The position numbers and the translations under genes are program-made. Below the pieces are notes generated by a model, which had not been told where the DNA came from, did not search any database, and saw only the letters and a program-made list of their open reading frames with translations. From contig WPIO01000127.1 in NCBI GenBank assembly GCA_009760855.2, forward strand, positions 360,501-424,500: 64,000 nucleotides of DNA, written 5' to 3'. Within the stretch, counting starts at the first letter, position 1. Each line of letters begins with the position of its first letter. Shown piece by piece: positions 35,290 through 47,437 of the stretch. The stretch is from Cristatella mucedo. Lineage: Eukaryota; Bryozoa; Phylactolaemata; Cristatellidae.

Positions 35290-35461
35290 GAATGCAACTT
35301 AAGTGCACATTTAAAAATGAAGCGTTAAAAGCGCCTAGAAAAACATTGAGTTCTCAGAGGTTGCTATATTAAATATATTATTAGCTAAAATATTATTAAT
35401 ACCTGAGATTTATCTAAGCTCCTAGACTTGATTGCGAGCCCCGACATTTTTGGAATAAGCA
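35290..35461 (+). repeat. Diverged repeat module, second copy, with LINE B tail
   Basis: Same start (GAATGCAACTTAAGTGCACA) and end (CTTGATTGCGAGCCCCGACA, then TTTTTGGAATAAGC) as the module at 35,075. It carries a recognisable LINE B 3' tail in the middle (AAAGCGCCTAGAAAAACATT, GAGTTCTCAGAGG) with an expanded ATT run. Confidence 0.6.
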
Positions 35462-35504
35462 GCGACATGCATATGATAAAATCAACCTAAGGTTTCTCAG
35501 CTAC

Positions 35505-35615
35505 GGTTAATAATAATAGCAATAGTAATAACAAGTCACCTGATAAAGTGCCTTCGGAAAACTCAGTATTTTTTTTAACAGCTTTAAATTTGCTGCAAAG
35601 TAATCCCGATTGGTT
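35505..35615 (-). mobile_element. LINE B 3'-end fragment
   Basis: ATT-type repeats followed by CACCTGATAAAGTGCCTTCG, GAAAACTCAG and AGCTTTAAATTTGCTGCAAA, the complement of the family terminus. Only about 110 bp survive. Confidence 0.72.
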
Positions 35616-38127
35616 TTAATCACAAAGCCACTATTTTAAAGCCGGAACGCAAATTACTGGCGTTTAATTTATTGAAGATTTTAAATCATAGGTCGCTTTA
35701 TCAGGGCGTGGAATCACTCAATTTCAGAGTGTCTATTAGTGTGAATTACTCCGAATTGGTCCAGACAAAAACATTTTTCCAGACTAGTGGACGCTAAGCC
35801 GAAAAGGCAGCAGTCACACAAATGAACTACTTATCCCGTAGGTAATGCATCATTTGTACTTTCCTGGCGTGACTGAAATATAACCTATTCAGAGCAGAGG
35901 ATCTTGTACATACGATCTTGTAAATTTCAATGCAACCGATGCGTCATTCTCGCGTCTCTCTGTTTAAAAATCTCTTAGCTTTAGCACATTTTTATGTCTC
36001 CACTTCATGACCGGATTCCAGAATCAATTTATTATGGAGGTTATTTATATTCGTTCACTTCAAACTGGTTTTACGGCCACCTAAGCTCTTTTCCCTGGCA
36101 CAAAGTAGGTCTTTAGGCCAGCTAGAATGTTCTTGACTTTTTCTATTCCTAGACCTGCTGTAGTAATACACCTCAAATTTTCATTGAAAAATATAACACT
36201 ACTTGCATTCATCTATACTTTATAATGCGGACACGAGGCGCCGCTTCAGAGATCAGGATCTCTCCTCCATAGCCCCCAATTCGTAATATGAGACTCTTGC
36301 CTGAGGACCAGATGCAGCAACACCTGCAAAGCATTTTTGCAGAAGGTTCTGCGTTCTCATTTCTTCAGTGGAATCAAAGTTGTGTCCTCAACTTCTGAGA
36401 AGACGAAACTTTTCTGCTGACTAAAGGGCAGCTTTGCATCTACTATCTTAGCTGACAGACGCCTTACATTCCGTTTAGATGTGGAGACCTATAGATTTGT
36501 GACTTACCATGACTACTCAGTGCAAAGCATCCAGATGTCACTAAAGAATTTTTGATATCCAAACGCTAGCTTGTCAAGTGCATGTTACCATGTTACACGT
36601 GACTAAGAAAGCAGCCACTAAGCACGGCTTTTTATTTTTCATAATACAGGTCACTTGTACTGGAGCTATCCGAAGTTTTTTTGTGTAGCAGAGAGGCTAG
36701 CAGGAAAGATTTCGCAAAGGTTCTTCTCAGCAAGTCAAAGCAATTAGCTCACAATACAAAAGCGAGGTACTTCCAAGTTACTCGTCATTAAATGTTAAGT
36801 GCACTATATAAGGCTACTCTTTCACGTCTTGCTATACTCACACGGTAAACTATGCAGGCTACAATTGATTGTTGCCGCTTATTAGGAAGGCAATGGCACA
36901 CCATTCAAAGAAACGATCTGTCATAATTCGAGCTGCAGCAATCAGTCCAGCAACAACAAGGTAGTAGCTGAAAAGTCGCATAGATGACAGCAGGGTTCTC
37001 TGGATAGTCGGGGACCAAGGGATGATGAGATGGCACAAAGTTTGAGCCAGAAGTAGGCACCAAAATTTGGGGCTGAGACTAAAAGCCTTGCCACCCAACT
37101 GATGATCACGGAAGCCGATGTCAAAAATGCAACGACGACCGTCATAGTCTGTGGTCTAAAGCTAGACTCCACTATTGGCAGGGTGGCTATACAAAGATGT
37201 CTGACGAAGACGACATGACGCACACGTTCTCCATAGTAACATGATGACAGCAAGAGTCTATTAAAGCCCTATTGGCAGTTGAAGGCAGCTACATGAGCTG
37301 CCGGTCTGAAATAGAGCTGATATTACTAAGCTAAATCAAGTGTTTGTACACAAAAATCAGAACGCAAGTGCATCAAAAAACCTTCAATCAAGGGCATCGG
37401 CTTTGCGGTTTCAGCCCTTGCAGCTGGTCTTTTGTAACAACCCGGTAGGCAGGTACTACCACTAGCTTGCCGCTTAAAGAAAATAGCTTCGTGTGACAGT
37501 TTTCGTGCCTGCATTCCTAGAGTTCCAATCAGGCCCGAAAGGGGTAAAAAGGAGGCATGCTGACCCTTATACAGCACTACTAGTGATGAATGAGAAGTAT
37601 CTGAGAGTGATTACATTTGATATGGCACCTTAAAAGAGCTCAATCTTTTTTTTAGGCTTTTTTGCATTTGCTGAAAAGGAGCCACACTTGAATTATTGGT
37701 GGTATCATGCTCAATAAACAACATGCAATGACCTGGTTAAACGACTATCACTTGGAATACCAAACATACAGTGCCACCCAACGGCATACCGTGGTGCCGA
37801 ATAACGACCGCTAACCAAAATAGGATCTAGCAAATACTGTTAACTCTCATTCAGTCAGATTATGTAACAGCTTCAGAGAAAAAGTAACTAGGGTCAAATA
37901 ACAAGTATGTAACCTCAGTAACAATGGGTAATCCCAATGGCCATTTTGCACAGGGCAACTGCTGCTGCTACTGAGAATTTGCCAATACCAGCAAGTACAA
38001 CATAAAACACTCAAAAAATATAGTATCTGACCAAATACCGGTATTAGACTAAATACTACCTAAACTCATTAGTGATTTGATATCAGCCAGGGCAGTGTTA
38101 AAAATACCAACAAGCATGGAGTGATGT
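35616..38127. other. Unassigned 2.5 kb
   Basis: Overlapping minus-strand frames at 36,859-37,253 are open in more than one phase and include hydrophobic runs (TVVVAFLTSASVIISWVARL; YYLVVAGLIAAARI). A transmembrane exon is conceivable, but the reading frame cannot be chosen and no domain is evident. The frame at 37,326-37,577 is unrecognised. Confidence 0.3.
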
Positions 38128-38526
38128 ATGTATCTACGTCAGTAACTCCACAAAGTCAAAAAGACTATGTGGGTGTTACGCAGAAGAGTTTTGTATAGCG
38201 CACTCACAGCCTAAGCGGCTTTCGGTACGCATTCGGTAGCCAACAGACTTCGTCTCACGCAACAAAGAGAAAGTGGGAAGCATAGCAGAGTTAGGAGAGC
38301 AGTTGAGGTAGTGAGTAGCATAGACGTAGCAGTTCTTGACCACTGAAAAAGATGTGCCATAGTCGGCAGTTGAAGAGTAGATGTCGTTGCGTAAGAATTG
38401 TGGAAGCGAGTTCCACAGTCTAGGACCTGCAGAGCTAAAGCTTCTGTCGCCAACTGTCTTTAAGTGGAGGAATGGGACAGGTAATTTATTGTCCACAAAG
38501 GACCTGAGGGCGCGAACAGGCTGATT
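38128..38526 (-). mobile_element. LINE A 3'-end copy
   Basis: Minus-strand C-terminal coding part and 3' terminus (plus-strand CGTCAGTAACTCCACAAAGT). The ORF at 38,176-38,496 (106 codons) reads VGDRSFSSAGPRLWNSLPQF and KSVGYRMRTESRLGCECAI, nearly matching the 45.3 kb copy. Of all the short copies here this is among the least decayed. Confidence 0.9.
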
Positions 38527-39468
38527 AGGATACGAGCCAAGCCTATTGATGGCTAGATCACCAATACCAAAATGTTTGGCTGTATAAGCATGAGGCTCTG
38601 AGGTCTGAACGTGAGCTGGGGATCTTTCAAATGCATCAACCTGATGGTAACGGTTATTTAAAAAGGGTAGTGTGTGTGGCTGCTGAGGTTATAGGAGGCA
38701 AACATGAGGACGATCAAGACTTGGCAAGACCTGAGTAGCGTTTCTTTGATCGACACATTAAAATGAATTGTGCCAAGATAACTCTGCAAAAGTTAACATT
38801 GAGTGACCTTACGATGTGTTTAATCTCTACTAGTTGAAGCGAGAAACTCCGTCACGCTCCAAGATGGATCACCTGAGTTACGTAGCCAAATGAGGCATTT
38901 CCGTAAAGCTGTAAGACTTGTCTTTCATGGCGGATCTACCATGACTCAGTGAAGCAAGTCCGCAGGTGAGTGAGCTGCTCGTACCAAATCATTTGGATTT
39001 ACTGCTCCTTGTTACACTACAGCCATGATGGTGGCCATTCCATTGAATAGTATCTACCGGAAACGTTTTGGTACTCAAACTATCCTTAGAAACCACTAAA
39101 TTAGAGTTGCCTAAGAAGAAAGCCGAATGATCTTATTGCCAAATTTTATAGCATGCCTTCAATTGAGTCGATGAGACATTGACAGCAGTGTCTGGGCGAG
39201 CGAAATTTAACTAAACCAAAAAAGTCTTTATCTCGCTAGCCTATATCTGAGAGTCATTAATTGATGCTTGGATTGATGCAGGAACAGCAGACGTGGTACC
39301 ACAAGCACCTATAATCAACAGGCAAACCTGGGCCGATTTGTGATATTCCTTGTTTATGGGCCGATCGAGTTTATGGCATTGTTATTTCCTGTTCAGCCAG
39401 TATAGGGCCTACTGGCGTTTATGGCACAGCTTCAGGTTTATGAGCCAGTGTGATTTATGACAGTGATA
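38527..39468. other. Unassigned stretch
   Basis: Flank of the hAT insertion; no gene seen. A GTTTATG-type motif recurs several times at 39,350-39,460. Confidence 0.4.
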
Positions 39469-39476
39469 GTTTAAAG
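39469..39476. repeat. Target-site duplication, left (hAT)
   Basis: GTTTAAAG, identical to 41,980-41,987 on the other side of the element. Eight bp is the diagnostic duplication length of hAT transposons. Confidence 0.93.
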
Positions 39477-41979
39477 CAGGGGTTCCAACACGTGGCCTGG
39501 GGGCCACAACCCAGCCTGCCGTGGTCTTCTATGCGGCCCGCAACGTTATCCCAAAAATATTTGTCACCATGTTTTTCGGTAATTTTTAATCCTTACAAAC
39601 GACGATATAAGGCGCTGTGATGTACTTCACTCGAGCGTAAAGCGCGAAGGTGTCCGAATGGCTATTTTCGCATGAAGGTAAACAAATCGGTTTATTTTAC
39701 GCGTATTGCTAAACTTACTTACTAATACTAAGATATTGCTGTGATAAAATATAAATTGATCAATACGTAACTGATCTGTTGTTTTATTTCACAGAGAAAA
39801 ATGGCGGCGAATGCAAATACTAGCAAAGAACAAAGAATTGACGCAGAAGGAAGACTTTTCAAAGCATCTTCGACTGTAGACTATTTTGTAATGGAACGCT
39901 TTGGTAGGATAATGTGCCTATTATGCCAAGAAACAATTGTCGTTGCAAAGGAGTACAATGTCATTGAAGCATCTTTCAACAAAGCATGGCGACAGGTACA
40001 ACAGCCTGAGTGGTCAACTTCGAATGGATCGCGTGAACTCGTTGAAACAGAGTGTCATCGGATAGCAGTCATTGTTTACAGCAGTCAGCAACAAGTCTGA
40101 GGCCTCAACCAAAGTAAGTTTTTTAATAGCTCAAGCTATAGCTAAGCGGGGGAAGGCATTTTCCGATGGTGAACTTGTTAAGGAATGCTTCAGCCTATTT
40201 ACTTGTGTGCTCTGTCCAGAAAAAAAGTCAGAAGTATAGAAAGTCAGTCTTTATCATCAAAAGGTTGCGAGAATGATTGACGAGCTCGCATCCGACATAG
40301 AAGAAAGTCTCACTAAAAGACTTGCAGAATGCGAATCTTATTCTATTGTGCTCGATGAAAGCACAGACAAAAGCGATATGGCTCAACTGTAGGTGTTTGT
40401 AAGCCGAGTTACAGGAAATTTTGTCATTATCGAAGAACTGTTGGATATATGTTCAATGAAAGGCACTACAACGGGGGGGATATTTTAGATCAGGTCAAGA
40501 GGGTCCTCACAAATTTAATCGCCGTGAAACTAAATTGATTGGTTTAACCACAGACGGAGCCCCTTCAATGACAGGTAGACACAATGGATTTGTATCTTTA
40601 ATGGTAAAATTTGTACCTCACAAAATTGTCAGTCATCACTGCATCATCCACCAAGAACAGCTATGTGCAAAGGTCTTGAGCATGCAACATGTAATGGACA
40701 ATGTATTTTCAACAGTTAATGTGATAAGGTCTCGTGCGCTAAACCACAGACAATTTCAGGCTTTCCTTGAAGAGGTGGGATCAGATCATTGTGATGTTAT
40801 TTATTTCTGCCAAGTCCGTTGCCTAAGTAGGGCAAACACGTTAGCCCGGTTTTGGTCACTTCGGGACGAAATAAAAGCATTTATGACAGAAAAGGGAAAA
40901 CATGTTGGCTTCCTCGATGACCAGCAGTGGGTGAATGACTTGGCTATTTTGGTGGACATGACCAAACATCTTGCAGATCTTAATGTCAAACTCTAAGGTA
41001 AGGATCAACTGGTCCATAAAATGTATGAGTGTGTTGTCGCGTTTGTGCAAAAGCTGAAACTTTTCCGGAAACACTTAGATCAGGAGAAACTGTTACATTT
41101 CACAACACTAGAAACAAGGTCGCCTGGAACGCTAACTCATATGAAGTACTCCACTCTTGTTAGCAAACTTGTTGATGAATTCGAAGAGAGGTTTCAGGAT
41201 TTCCAACAACATGCGGATGACGTGAACATGATTAGTAATTCATTTAATATCGATCCCTCTAGTGCACCTGATGAATTTCAACTCGAACTAATCTACATTC
41301 ATAAAGACAGCAATTTAAAAATTGCTTACGATCAGCATGACCTTGTTACCTTTTACAAGCAGTACATTTCATCAGAGTCTTTTCCTAACCTAGCCAAACA
41401 TGCTCGCAGGTATATTTCACTTTTGGCAGCACATATTGCTGTGAACGTCTTTTTTCCAGACTGAAAAATGTGAAAACAAAGACTCAATCCGTTCTCACAG
41501 ATGAACATTTATCAGGAATCCTTAGAATTACCACATCCGCTGTTGCAGCAGATGTCAAATTTTTATGCAAACACAAACAATGCCAAATATCTCATTGATG
41601 TCTGCAGTGCAGAAGACATTGAATACCTGTGGCATTTAATTAATCCGAAGACATTAATGTTATGTGAGTCCTTGTCATGTAGTTTTTTAAGTTTTATAAG
41701 TTGCTGTCTTCATGTTATTATATCCAAAAGTAAAAGATTAGCCATAATATCCATCGAATTATTTTCCAGGACACATGATTAAATTTTCATTGTTTATTAT
41801 TTTTAATTAAAATTATGCTAAAAAATATTATTGTATTGCGTTTTATTTATCAAGTAAAACTCATACTAAATTACGATCTTATTTTCTGATATGGTCAACT
41901 ACGCCAAATTACACGTTGCCCCCAGACCTATAAAATTTTTGAAATGTGGCCCCCAACACAAAAAGGTTGGACACTCCTG
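39477..41979 (+). mobile_element. hAT-superfamily DNA transposon, full length, inactive
   Basis: A 2,503-bp element bounded by imperfect inverted ends: CAGGGGTTCCAACACGTGGC at the left, and CAGGAGTGTCCAACCTTTTT as the reverse complement of the right end. Both arms then reach a GGGGGCCACA block. Exact 8-bp duplications flank it. It contains remnants of one hAT transposase of the GTF2IRD2/ZBED/EPM2AIP1-like kind in plus orientation, broken by stops and frameshifts. It lies about 260 bp upstream of the first coding trace of the longest LINE A copy. Confidence 0.95.
39801..41598 (+). pseudogene. hAT transposase, broken
   Basis: Cut-and-paste transposase with a BED zinc finger, RNase H-like core and C-terminal dimerisation region, in pieces. 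Piece 1 (39,801-40,100) starts at a good ATG and holds the BED cysteines (MCLLCQE); the matching histidines (KHGDRYN) lie in another frame after about 39,965, showing a frameshift. Around 40,340 LDESTDKSDMAQL marks the first catalytic Asp region and is followed by a stop. Piece 2 (40,535-40,996) has GLTTDGAPSMTGRHNGF (second catalytic Asp) and a CIIHQEQLCAK helix. Piece 3 (41,021-41,464) and the following frame carry the dimerisation signature LTDEHLSGILRI and the end KHKQCQISH. At least five inactivating changes are visible. Confidence 0.92.
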
Positions 41980-41987
41980 GTTTAAAG
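41980..41987. repeat. Target-site duplication, right (hAT)
   Basis: GTTTAAAG, immediately after the element's CTCCTG terminus. Confidence 0.93.
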
Positions 41988-42243
41988 TGAGTGGGATATA
42001 AATGTTATGCAATTACAACTAAGACTTCTGGAAGTGCGGACTCATGGACGACCAGCCGCTGGGTCCGTGTGAATAAATTTCTACTGAAGCCTCATAAGGT
42101 CAAGAGCTGCCGTCTTTTGACTTCTCCCAGGGTGGCAATTGCGATTGGTGGGCCTCGGGCGACTCCTAGCGTGGTGTGGACCTTTACTTGACTTCTCCGT
42201 AATACCTTCGGGTATTCCGCTGCTATCTTCGCTGTGACTATTT

Positions 42244-43489
42244 ATGAGCTGTCCTCGGATATGCTACACAAAACAGGACCTGCTTAGCATAACATGCGAT
42301 GTCGCCATTAGTCGATACCTACAGGCGGGCCTTCTCTGGCTGGTCAGTGAGAACCTACCTGCATCCTGCGTTCGCCCCATCAACAGCTCGGCTATCAAAC
42401 CTACGACTCGTAAGTTTAAAGCGCTAAATACTACTTGTTGCGGTAGTAGCCAGCCCGCTGTAGCCCAGCACTCGGTGAAACGTCGTCCGACGGCCGTTAC
42501 CAAGGTCCAATTCAAATTCGAAGAGCCAGGGTCCGCCGGGCCGGACGCAAACGGTAGAGAATACAAGCCATTTCATCGCCGTTGCCCAGTTGTTGGACAG
42601 CCCCTTAAATTCCGCCTACTAAATGTCCGCTCGCTATAAACCAAGGGGTTACTTATCCGCGATCAGGTGGTCCAGGAGAAGCTAGATGCATTTCTGCTTA
42701 CCGAAACCTGGATGACGCCTCGTTCCAGCAGCTGTATTTCCGAGACCACCCCACCCGGGCTCTCATTCTATCAGTCCATGCGTTCTGACAAGGTTGGTGG
42801 CGGGTTGCAATTGTTGTTCGCGAATCGTTTGGCTATAAAATGTGCAGTTTCTCGCATGGGTCGTCGTTTGAATCGGCAGCTATCAGGTCTTCATCAAAGA
42901 CAATGCCTCTCACCGTTGCGATATACCGACCTCCTGGCTGTCTAAACTTGTTTATAGAGGAGTTTTCAGAGTCCCTCGCTAAAATATTTGTGTGTGACAG
43001 GCCGTTACTGATTTAGGAGACTTCAATATTCACGTTGACAACCCTAGCAACAGCCAGGTCCTCTCATTTCTTGACTGTCTGGAGAATTTTGGTTTGGCCC
43101 AACACGTTAATCATAGCACCCACGTCGGTGGCCACATTCTAGATCTCGTGATCACTAAGGATGTCCTGCCCACTGACTTTGTGGTGTGCCCACTGACCCT
43201 CTCATATCATTGTTTGGTCTCGTTTACTGTTCCTGCTTCCTCGTACGTGCAGGGCAATGTCGAATTTGCCAAACGACGTAACTTACAAAGCATTGACATG
43301 GACAAGTTTTTGAAATCTGCTTGTGATGCAGGCCTTCTTGATCTGCATTCAGACTCGACCGGCAGCCTCGATACCCTCACTAATGCTATGAACATGACAC
43401 TCAGGAGTGCTCTTGACAAGCATGCTCCCGTTCGCTCTATCCGTGTTCAAAGTTTCGAGATTGCTTTCAATTTACAAAAAACTCCTTAA
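42244..43489 (+). pseudogene. LINE A endonuclease region, broken
   Basis: Pieces at 42,244-42,639, 42,667-42,945 and 43,094-43,489 encode the target-nicking AP-like endonuclease. Motifs are PLKFRLLNVRSL at the start, then LDAFLLTETWM (catalytic Glu present), GDFNIHVDN near 43,015 after a frameshift, and GHILDLVIT. The terminal SDH motif reads SYH (PLTLSYHCLVSF), so a catalytic Asp is replaced by Tyr. A stop after NVRSL also cuts the frame. Not active. Confidence 0.87.
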
Positions 43490-43762
43490 GATGCACCGGG
43501 TTAAGCACAGGTTAGAACATCGTTTCAAGAAATCGGGGTCTGAGGCAGACCTAGTCAATTTAAAGACTTCCTTCGAGTTTACACCCGAAAGCTTAAAAAA
43601 GCCAGGGCTTCTTTTTTCATTAGAAAACTGAATTCCTGCTAGTCGGACACTAAACAGATTTATAAGACAGTAAACCATTTACTGGCCAATGCTGTCAGGT
43701 CTGATTCCCCAGATATTAAGGGCTCAGCCGAAAAGTTTTCAGCCTTCTTTACTGAAAAAATT

Positions 43763-45542
43763 GTGCACATTCGTGCCTCCATTAAGCCCCCTCCGATCAA
43801 AGCAATCGCCGTTCCTCAACCTGTTACCTTTCTTAAAAGATTCTCTGATGTTTCTGCCTGTGATGTGGCTGCCTTAATAAGGTCTAGCAAAAAGAGCTCG
43901 TCTCCTGAACACCCTATACCTTCATCTCTGCGGTCTTTACTTGCAGACCAACTTCGCCCTGCCATAACCAAGATTTTTAATGCTTCTTTGGGAAAGGGGG
44001 TCGTCCCCAAGTCCTTCAAATCGGCAATCGTTAGACCTATTCTTAAAAAGCCTGGATTAGACACAGAGGTCCTAGCGAACTATCGTCCAGTTTCCCTTCT
44101 TCCGTTCTTATCAAAGATTCTTGAAAAATTTGTTGCTAAGCAGCTAGTTGAATATATTGAAAATAATGGAATGTCAGAAACATTTCAATCATGTTTCAAG
44201 AGGCAGCACTCTACCGAAACTCCTCCGTGTTAACAATGACATTCTACGTGGCAACGACAACGGGAATGTCACTGCCCTAGCTCTGCTAGATCTGTCTGCT
44301 GCCTTCAACACCATTGATCACGAAGTTCTGCTTGAAAGATTGAGAACAATGATCGGTCTAGCAGACGAAGCACTGGCGTGGTTTAAATGCTACTTGTCCG
44401 ATCTTGTTCGAACCGTGTCGTGGGGGTCAGGTCTCAGACATTAGAAGGGTCACCTGCGGAGTCCCTCAAGGGTCTGTACTTGGTCCCTTGCTGGTCTCCA
44501 TTTATACGCAACCTCTGGGAAACGTGATTAAGGCCCATGGAATAGGATATCACTTCCATGCTGACGATACTCAGTTGTATTTGTCATTCAAACCATCGGA
44601 TTCAGCTGCAGCAGCTGAGAAACTGAATGCTTGCCTTGCCGATATTTGATCCTGGATGTCGGAAAACTTCCTGAAATTAAATGACGATAAAACCGAACTG
44701 CTTCTCATAGGACACCCTAAGCGTGTGGCTGGATTAAAAGGCTTTGCTGTTCCAATAGGCGACGCTATTGTGCGACCTTCACCACGTGCTCGTAATCTAG
44801 GTGGTTCGACAGCTGCCTCAATTTCAAAAGCTTCATTCAGAAGACTGCCTCTACAGCTAGCCATCACATCCGATCCCTATCGAAGATTAGAAGCTGTCTC
44901 CCACAGTGGCTTGTAAATAATTTAACTAGCTCTTTAGTTCTGTCTCGGCTTGATTTTTGTAATTCCCTTTTGGCTGGGCTACCAAAGAAAGCTATTATGC
45001 CACTACAGCGGACTTTGAATATGGCTGCAAGACTGGTCTTCAAGTCCCAGCGGTTTGAGCACGTGTCTCCTTTGCTGAAAGAGCTAGAATGGTTGCCGGT
45101 TGAGCAAAGGATACGGAGCAAAGTTCTTACGCTGACCCACAAGGCCCGTTACGGCTTGGCTCCTTCATACCTAGCTGAACTGCTGCATCAGTTTCAGCCT
45201 GTTCGCGCCCTCAGGTCCTGTGTGGACAATAAATTAGCTGTCCCATTCCTCCGCTTAAAGACAGTTGGCGACAGAAGCTTTAGCTCTGCAGGTCCTAGAC
45301 TGTGGAACTCGCTTCCACAATTCTCATGCAACGACATCTACTCTCCGACTGCCGACTATGGCACATCTTTTTCAGCGGTCCTGAACTGCTACTTCTATGC
45401 TACTCACTACCTCAACTGCTCTCCTAACTCTGCTATGCTTCCCACTTTCTCTTTGTTGCGTGAGACGAAGTCTGTTGGCTACCGAATGCGTACTGAAAGC
45501 TGCTTATGCTGTGAGTGCGCTATACAAAACTCTCCTGCGTAA
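43763..45542 (+). pseudogene. LINE A reverse transcriptase and C-terminus, broken
   Basis: Frame pieces at 43,763-44,233, 44,148-44,444, 44,404-44,649, 44,656-44,916 and 44,970-45,542. They give KSAIVRPILKKPG, NYRPVSLLPFLSKILEK, then motif A as AAFNTIDHEVLLE, where the catalytic Asp is Asn. Motif B region is [11 protein letters not shown] and motif C is [12 protein letters not shown], intact. The final 190-codon frame covers the post-RT domain (LLKELEWLPVEQRIRSK) and the KSVGYRMRTES terminus. About 170 bp downstream of motif C a frameshift follows RNLG. Upstream and downstream RT pieces overlap in different frames, so at least three indels have accumulated. Confidence 0.9.
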
Positions 45543-45594
45543 CACCCACATAGTCATTATGACTTTGTGGAGTTACTGACGGAGATACATTACA

Positions 45595-46665
45595 CTTTGG
45601 ACAGTCCCTTCGGCGTCCGCATGGCAGTGCCTGGCCTCGACGTAGCAAGAGCACTGCTATATACGGCCAGCTACAGAGATAGCATGTCCTGACGATGAGA
45701 GTGAATCGGCGGATTCAACGTTAAAACAAAACTGTAGAGCTGTCATTTTTTGCACCAGGTGAGTGGCCGGAAATTGCAGATGCCGTGATGATGCTGCAGA
45801 CCCTTTGGAGGCCAGGCATGCCTGCACATGTGTTCTTGGCCACGTTTCGTCCAAGACTGATGCCAGTGGCCCGAGTAAATGAGGAAGTAAAAGTAAGGGG
45901 CTCAGAAGCTATGAGTGGTCCGGTCAAACTCCACCACCCTTGGAGGACGGCTTAGTAAGCCTAAGACTTTAATTATCATCGGACCATCGGAAGTATTTTG
46001 GAATGTAATGAGCTATAAAGAAGGTATCGTATTAAAAGGTGCAATTGCTAGCTTATGCGCATGAACTCTGCCGGCATGCGATACAACATCATCCATAAGA
46101 AGGCCAGGCTGACGAGGTACTCGCCAGGCCAGAGTGACAGTGCAGACTTAATCGGAAAGTCGCAAATCATGTCTGCTGTTTGCCATTCGATCCATCGCCC
46201 AATCAGCCAAAAGAAGCTCAAAGTCCTAGGAGAAAGTGCTGAAAGACGTATTTGCTATCGAAGATAGCAGGAACTTAACACTGCCAATCACTTCACAAGG
46301 CATTTTGAAGCGAACAGGCTTGCTAAGCCATAACGGCAGTCGTCCTTGTACGTTTGAAGCCAATCACATCTTGAGAGTTGTGCCATCTGAAATGCATTTG
46401 TGACAAATAACGGACCTCTGATCACTCTTTGGTGGGAATTCACTGATTCTTCGAGGACTGGAAGATGCAAGAAATTGACGTCATTCTCTTCTCACTCTAA
46501 CGTAAAGTTCATTACGGCGCTAGTCATATTATGTATTACTAAAGAAAACTCAAATTCGTTCCCAGCCGTGCCTGAAATTCGGAATACAACTTCTCGCCAG
46601 GATTTTGAAAATTGTCAAGTCCATATGATGAGTGACCGGCTTGATTGAATCACTGTTTTATGTAA
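45595..46665. other. Unassigned stretch
   Basis: Short overlapping frames on both strands (45,657-46,648), none with a recognisable domain. No repeat seen. Confidence 0.35.
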
Positions 46666-46707
46666 TAACAATAACAATAATAATGCACTTTTCAAAAGGC
46701 ACCCTCC
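46666..46707 (-). mobile_element. LINE B tail remnant
   Basis: AAT-type repeats followed by ATGCACTTTTCAAAAGGCAC, resembling the complement of the LINE B terminus. Too short to be certain. Confidence 0.4.
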
Positions 46708-47272
46708 ATCTTTTACTACAATTATTAGCTCAATTCTATCTATAGCAGCAGTCGTCATTGTTGGGCACCAGCTCTCGTCAACTGAGTCCGCTTAGCGTCG
46801 GCCAGTCGATACACTGACGGGGCCATACACTCGAAAGTAGGTACTTGTGATGAAACCCAGGGCAATTGGTGACTCAATATCCGGGACCGTGCAGAACATA
46901 TAAATGGTGTAGCCGGCGATATATCTATGCAACTCCGAAGAAAGCCGAATAAATTCACAAAGTTAGACGTCAGTTGGACAAAAAATATTCGATTACCCCA
47001 AAATATACTCAATATCCACAACTTTAGAAATTAGCATACATCTTCACGATAACATGGAATCAAAATTAGTAGCGATTCAGCAGTAAAAAACCAACCTCGG
47101 CATCAGCAACCTCATTGACTTTTAGGCTGGCAATGAGATTTTGTGATTAGCTAGAATACAATTTGGTAAATGTTCACCTATCAAAACTCTTAGTCATTGC
47201 CACACAACTCCCCACAAAACGTCACAGGCCCAATTGTGCTTCCGGTGCCAATACGTCTGTAGTAAACGCAGG
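46708..47272. other. Unassigned stretch
   Basis: A minus-strand frame at 46,755-47,021 has a possible acceptor (TTGCATAG) but no recognisable domain. Confidence 0.3.
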
Positions 47273-47437
47273 TAATAATAATAATAATAATGTACTTGAT
47301 AAAGCGCCCTCAGAGAACTTAGTCTCTTTATAGGCGCTTTACATTTGCTGCAAATGGAAATGCAATCGAATGGTGAGTCAAATCATGCTTGAAAAACAAA
47401 CAAAATGAATAACTTGGTTAGGGGTGACATGCACAAT
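47273..47437 (-). mobile_element. LINE B 3'-end fragment
   Basis: Perfect AATAATAAT run, then GTACTTGATAAAGCGCCCTC, the tail hairpin and the 3' UTR as far as GGTTAGGGGTGACATGCACA, where it stops sharply. A very short 5'-truncated insertion that looks fairly recent. Confidence 0.9.

Larger units (their letters stand above)
42244..45594 (+). mobile_element. LINE A, longest copy
   Basis: About 3.35 kb of CR1/L2-group non-LTR retrotransposon. The 5' boundary is uncertain and may lie as far left as about 42,000, because no second copy covers that part. Order: N-terminal linker, apurinic-type endonuclease, linker, reverse transcriptase, post-RT and C-terminal region. It ends at GAGTTACTGACGGAGATACATTACA. 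No ORF1-like nucleic-acid-binding protein is evident. It has the family tail but only about one repeat unit. Confidence 0.93.

Noticed and set aside
36859-37253. Hydrophobic minus-strand frames resembling a membrane protein
   Set aside because: Several frames are open at once, no splice sites decide between them, and no family is recognisable.
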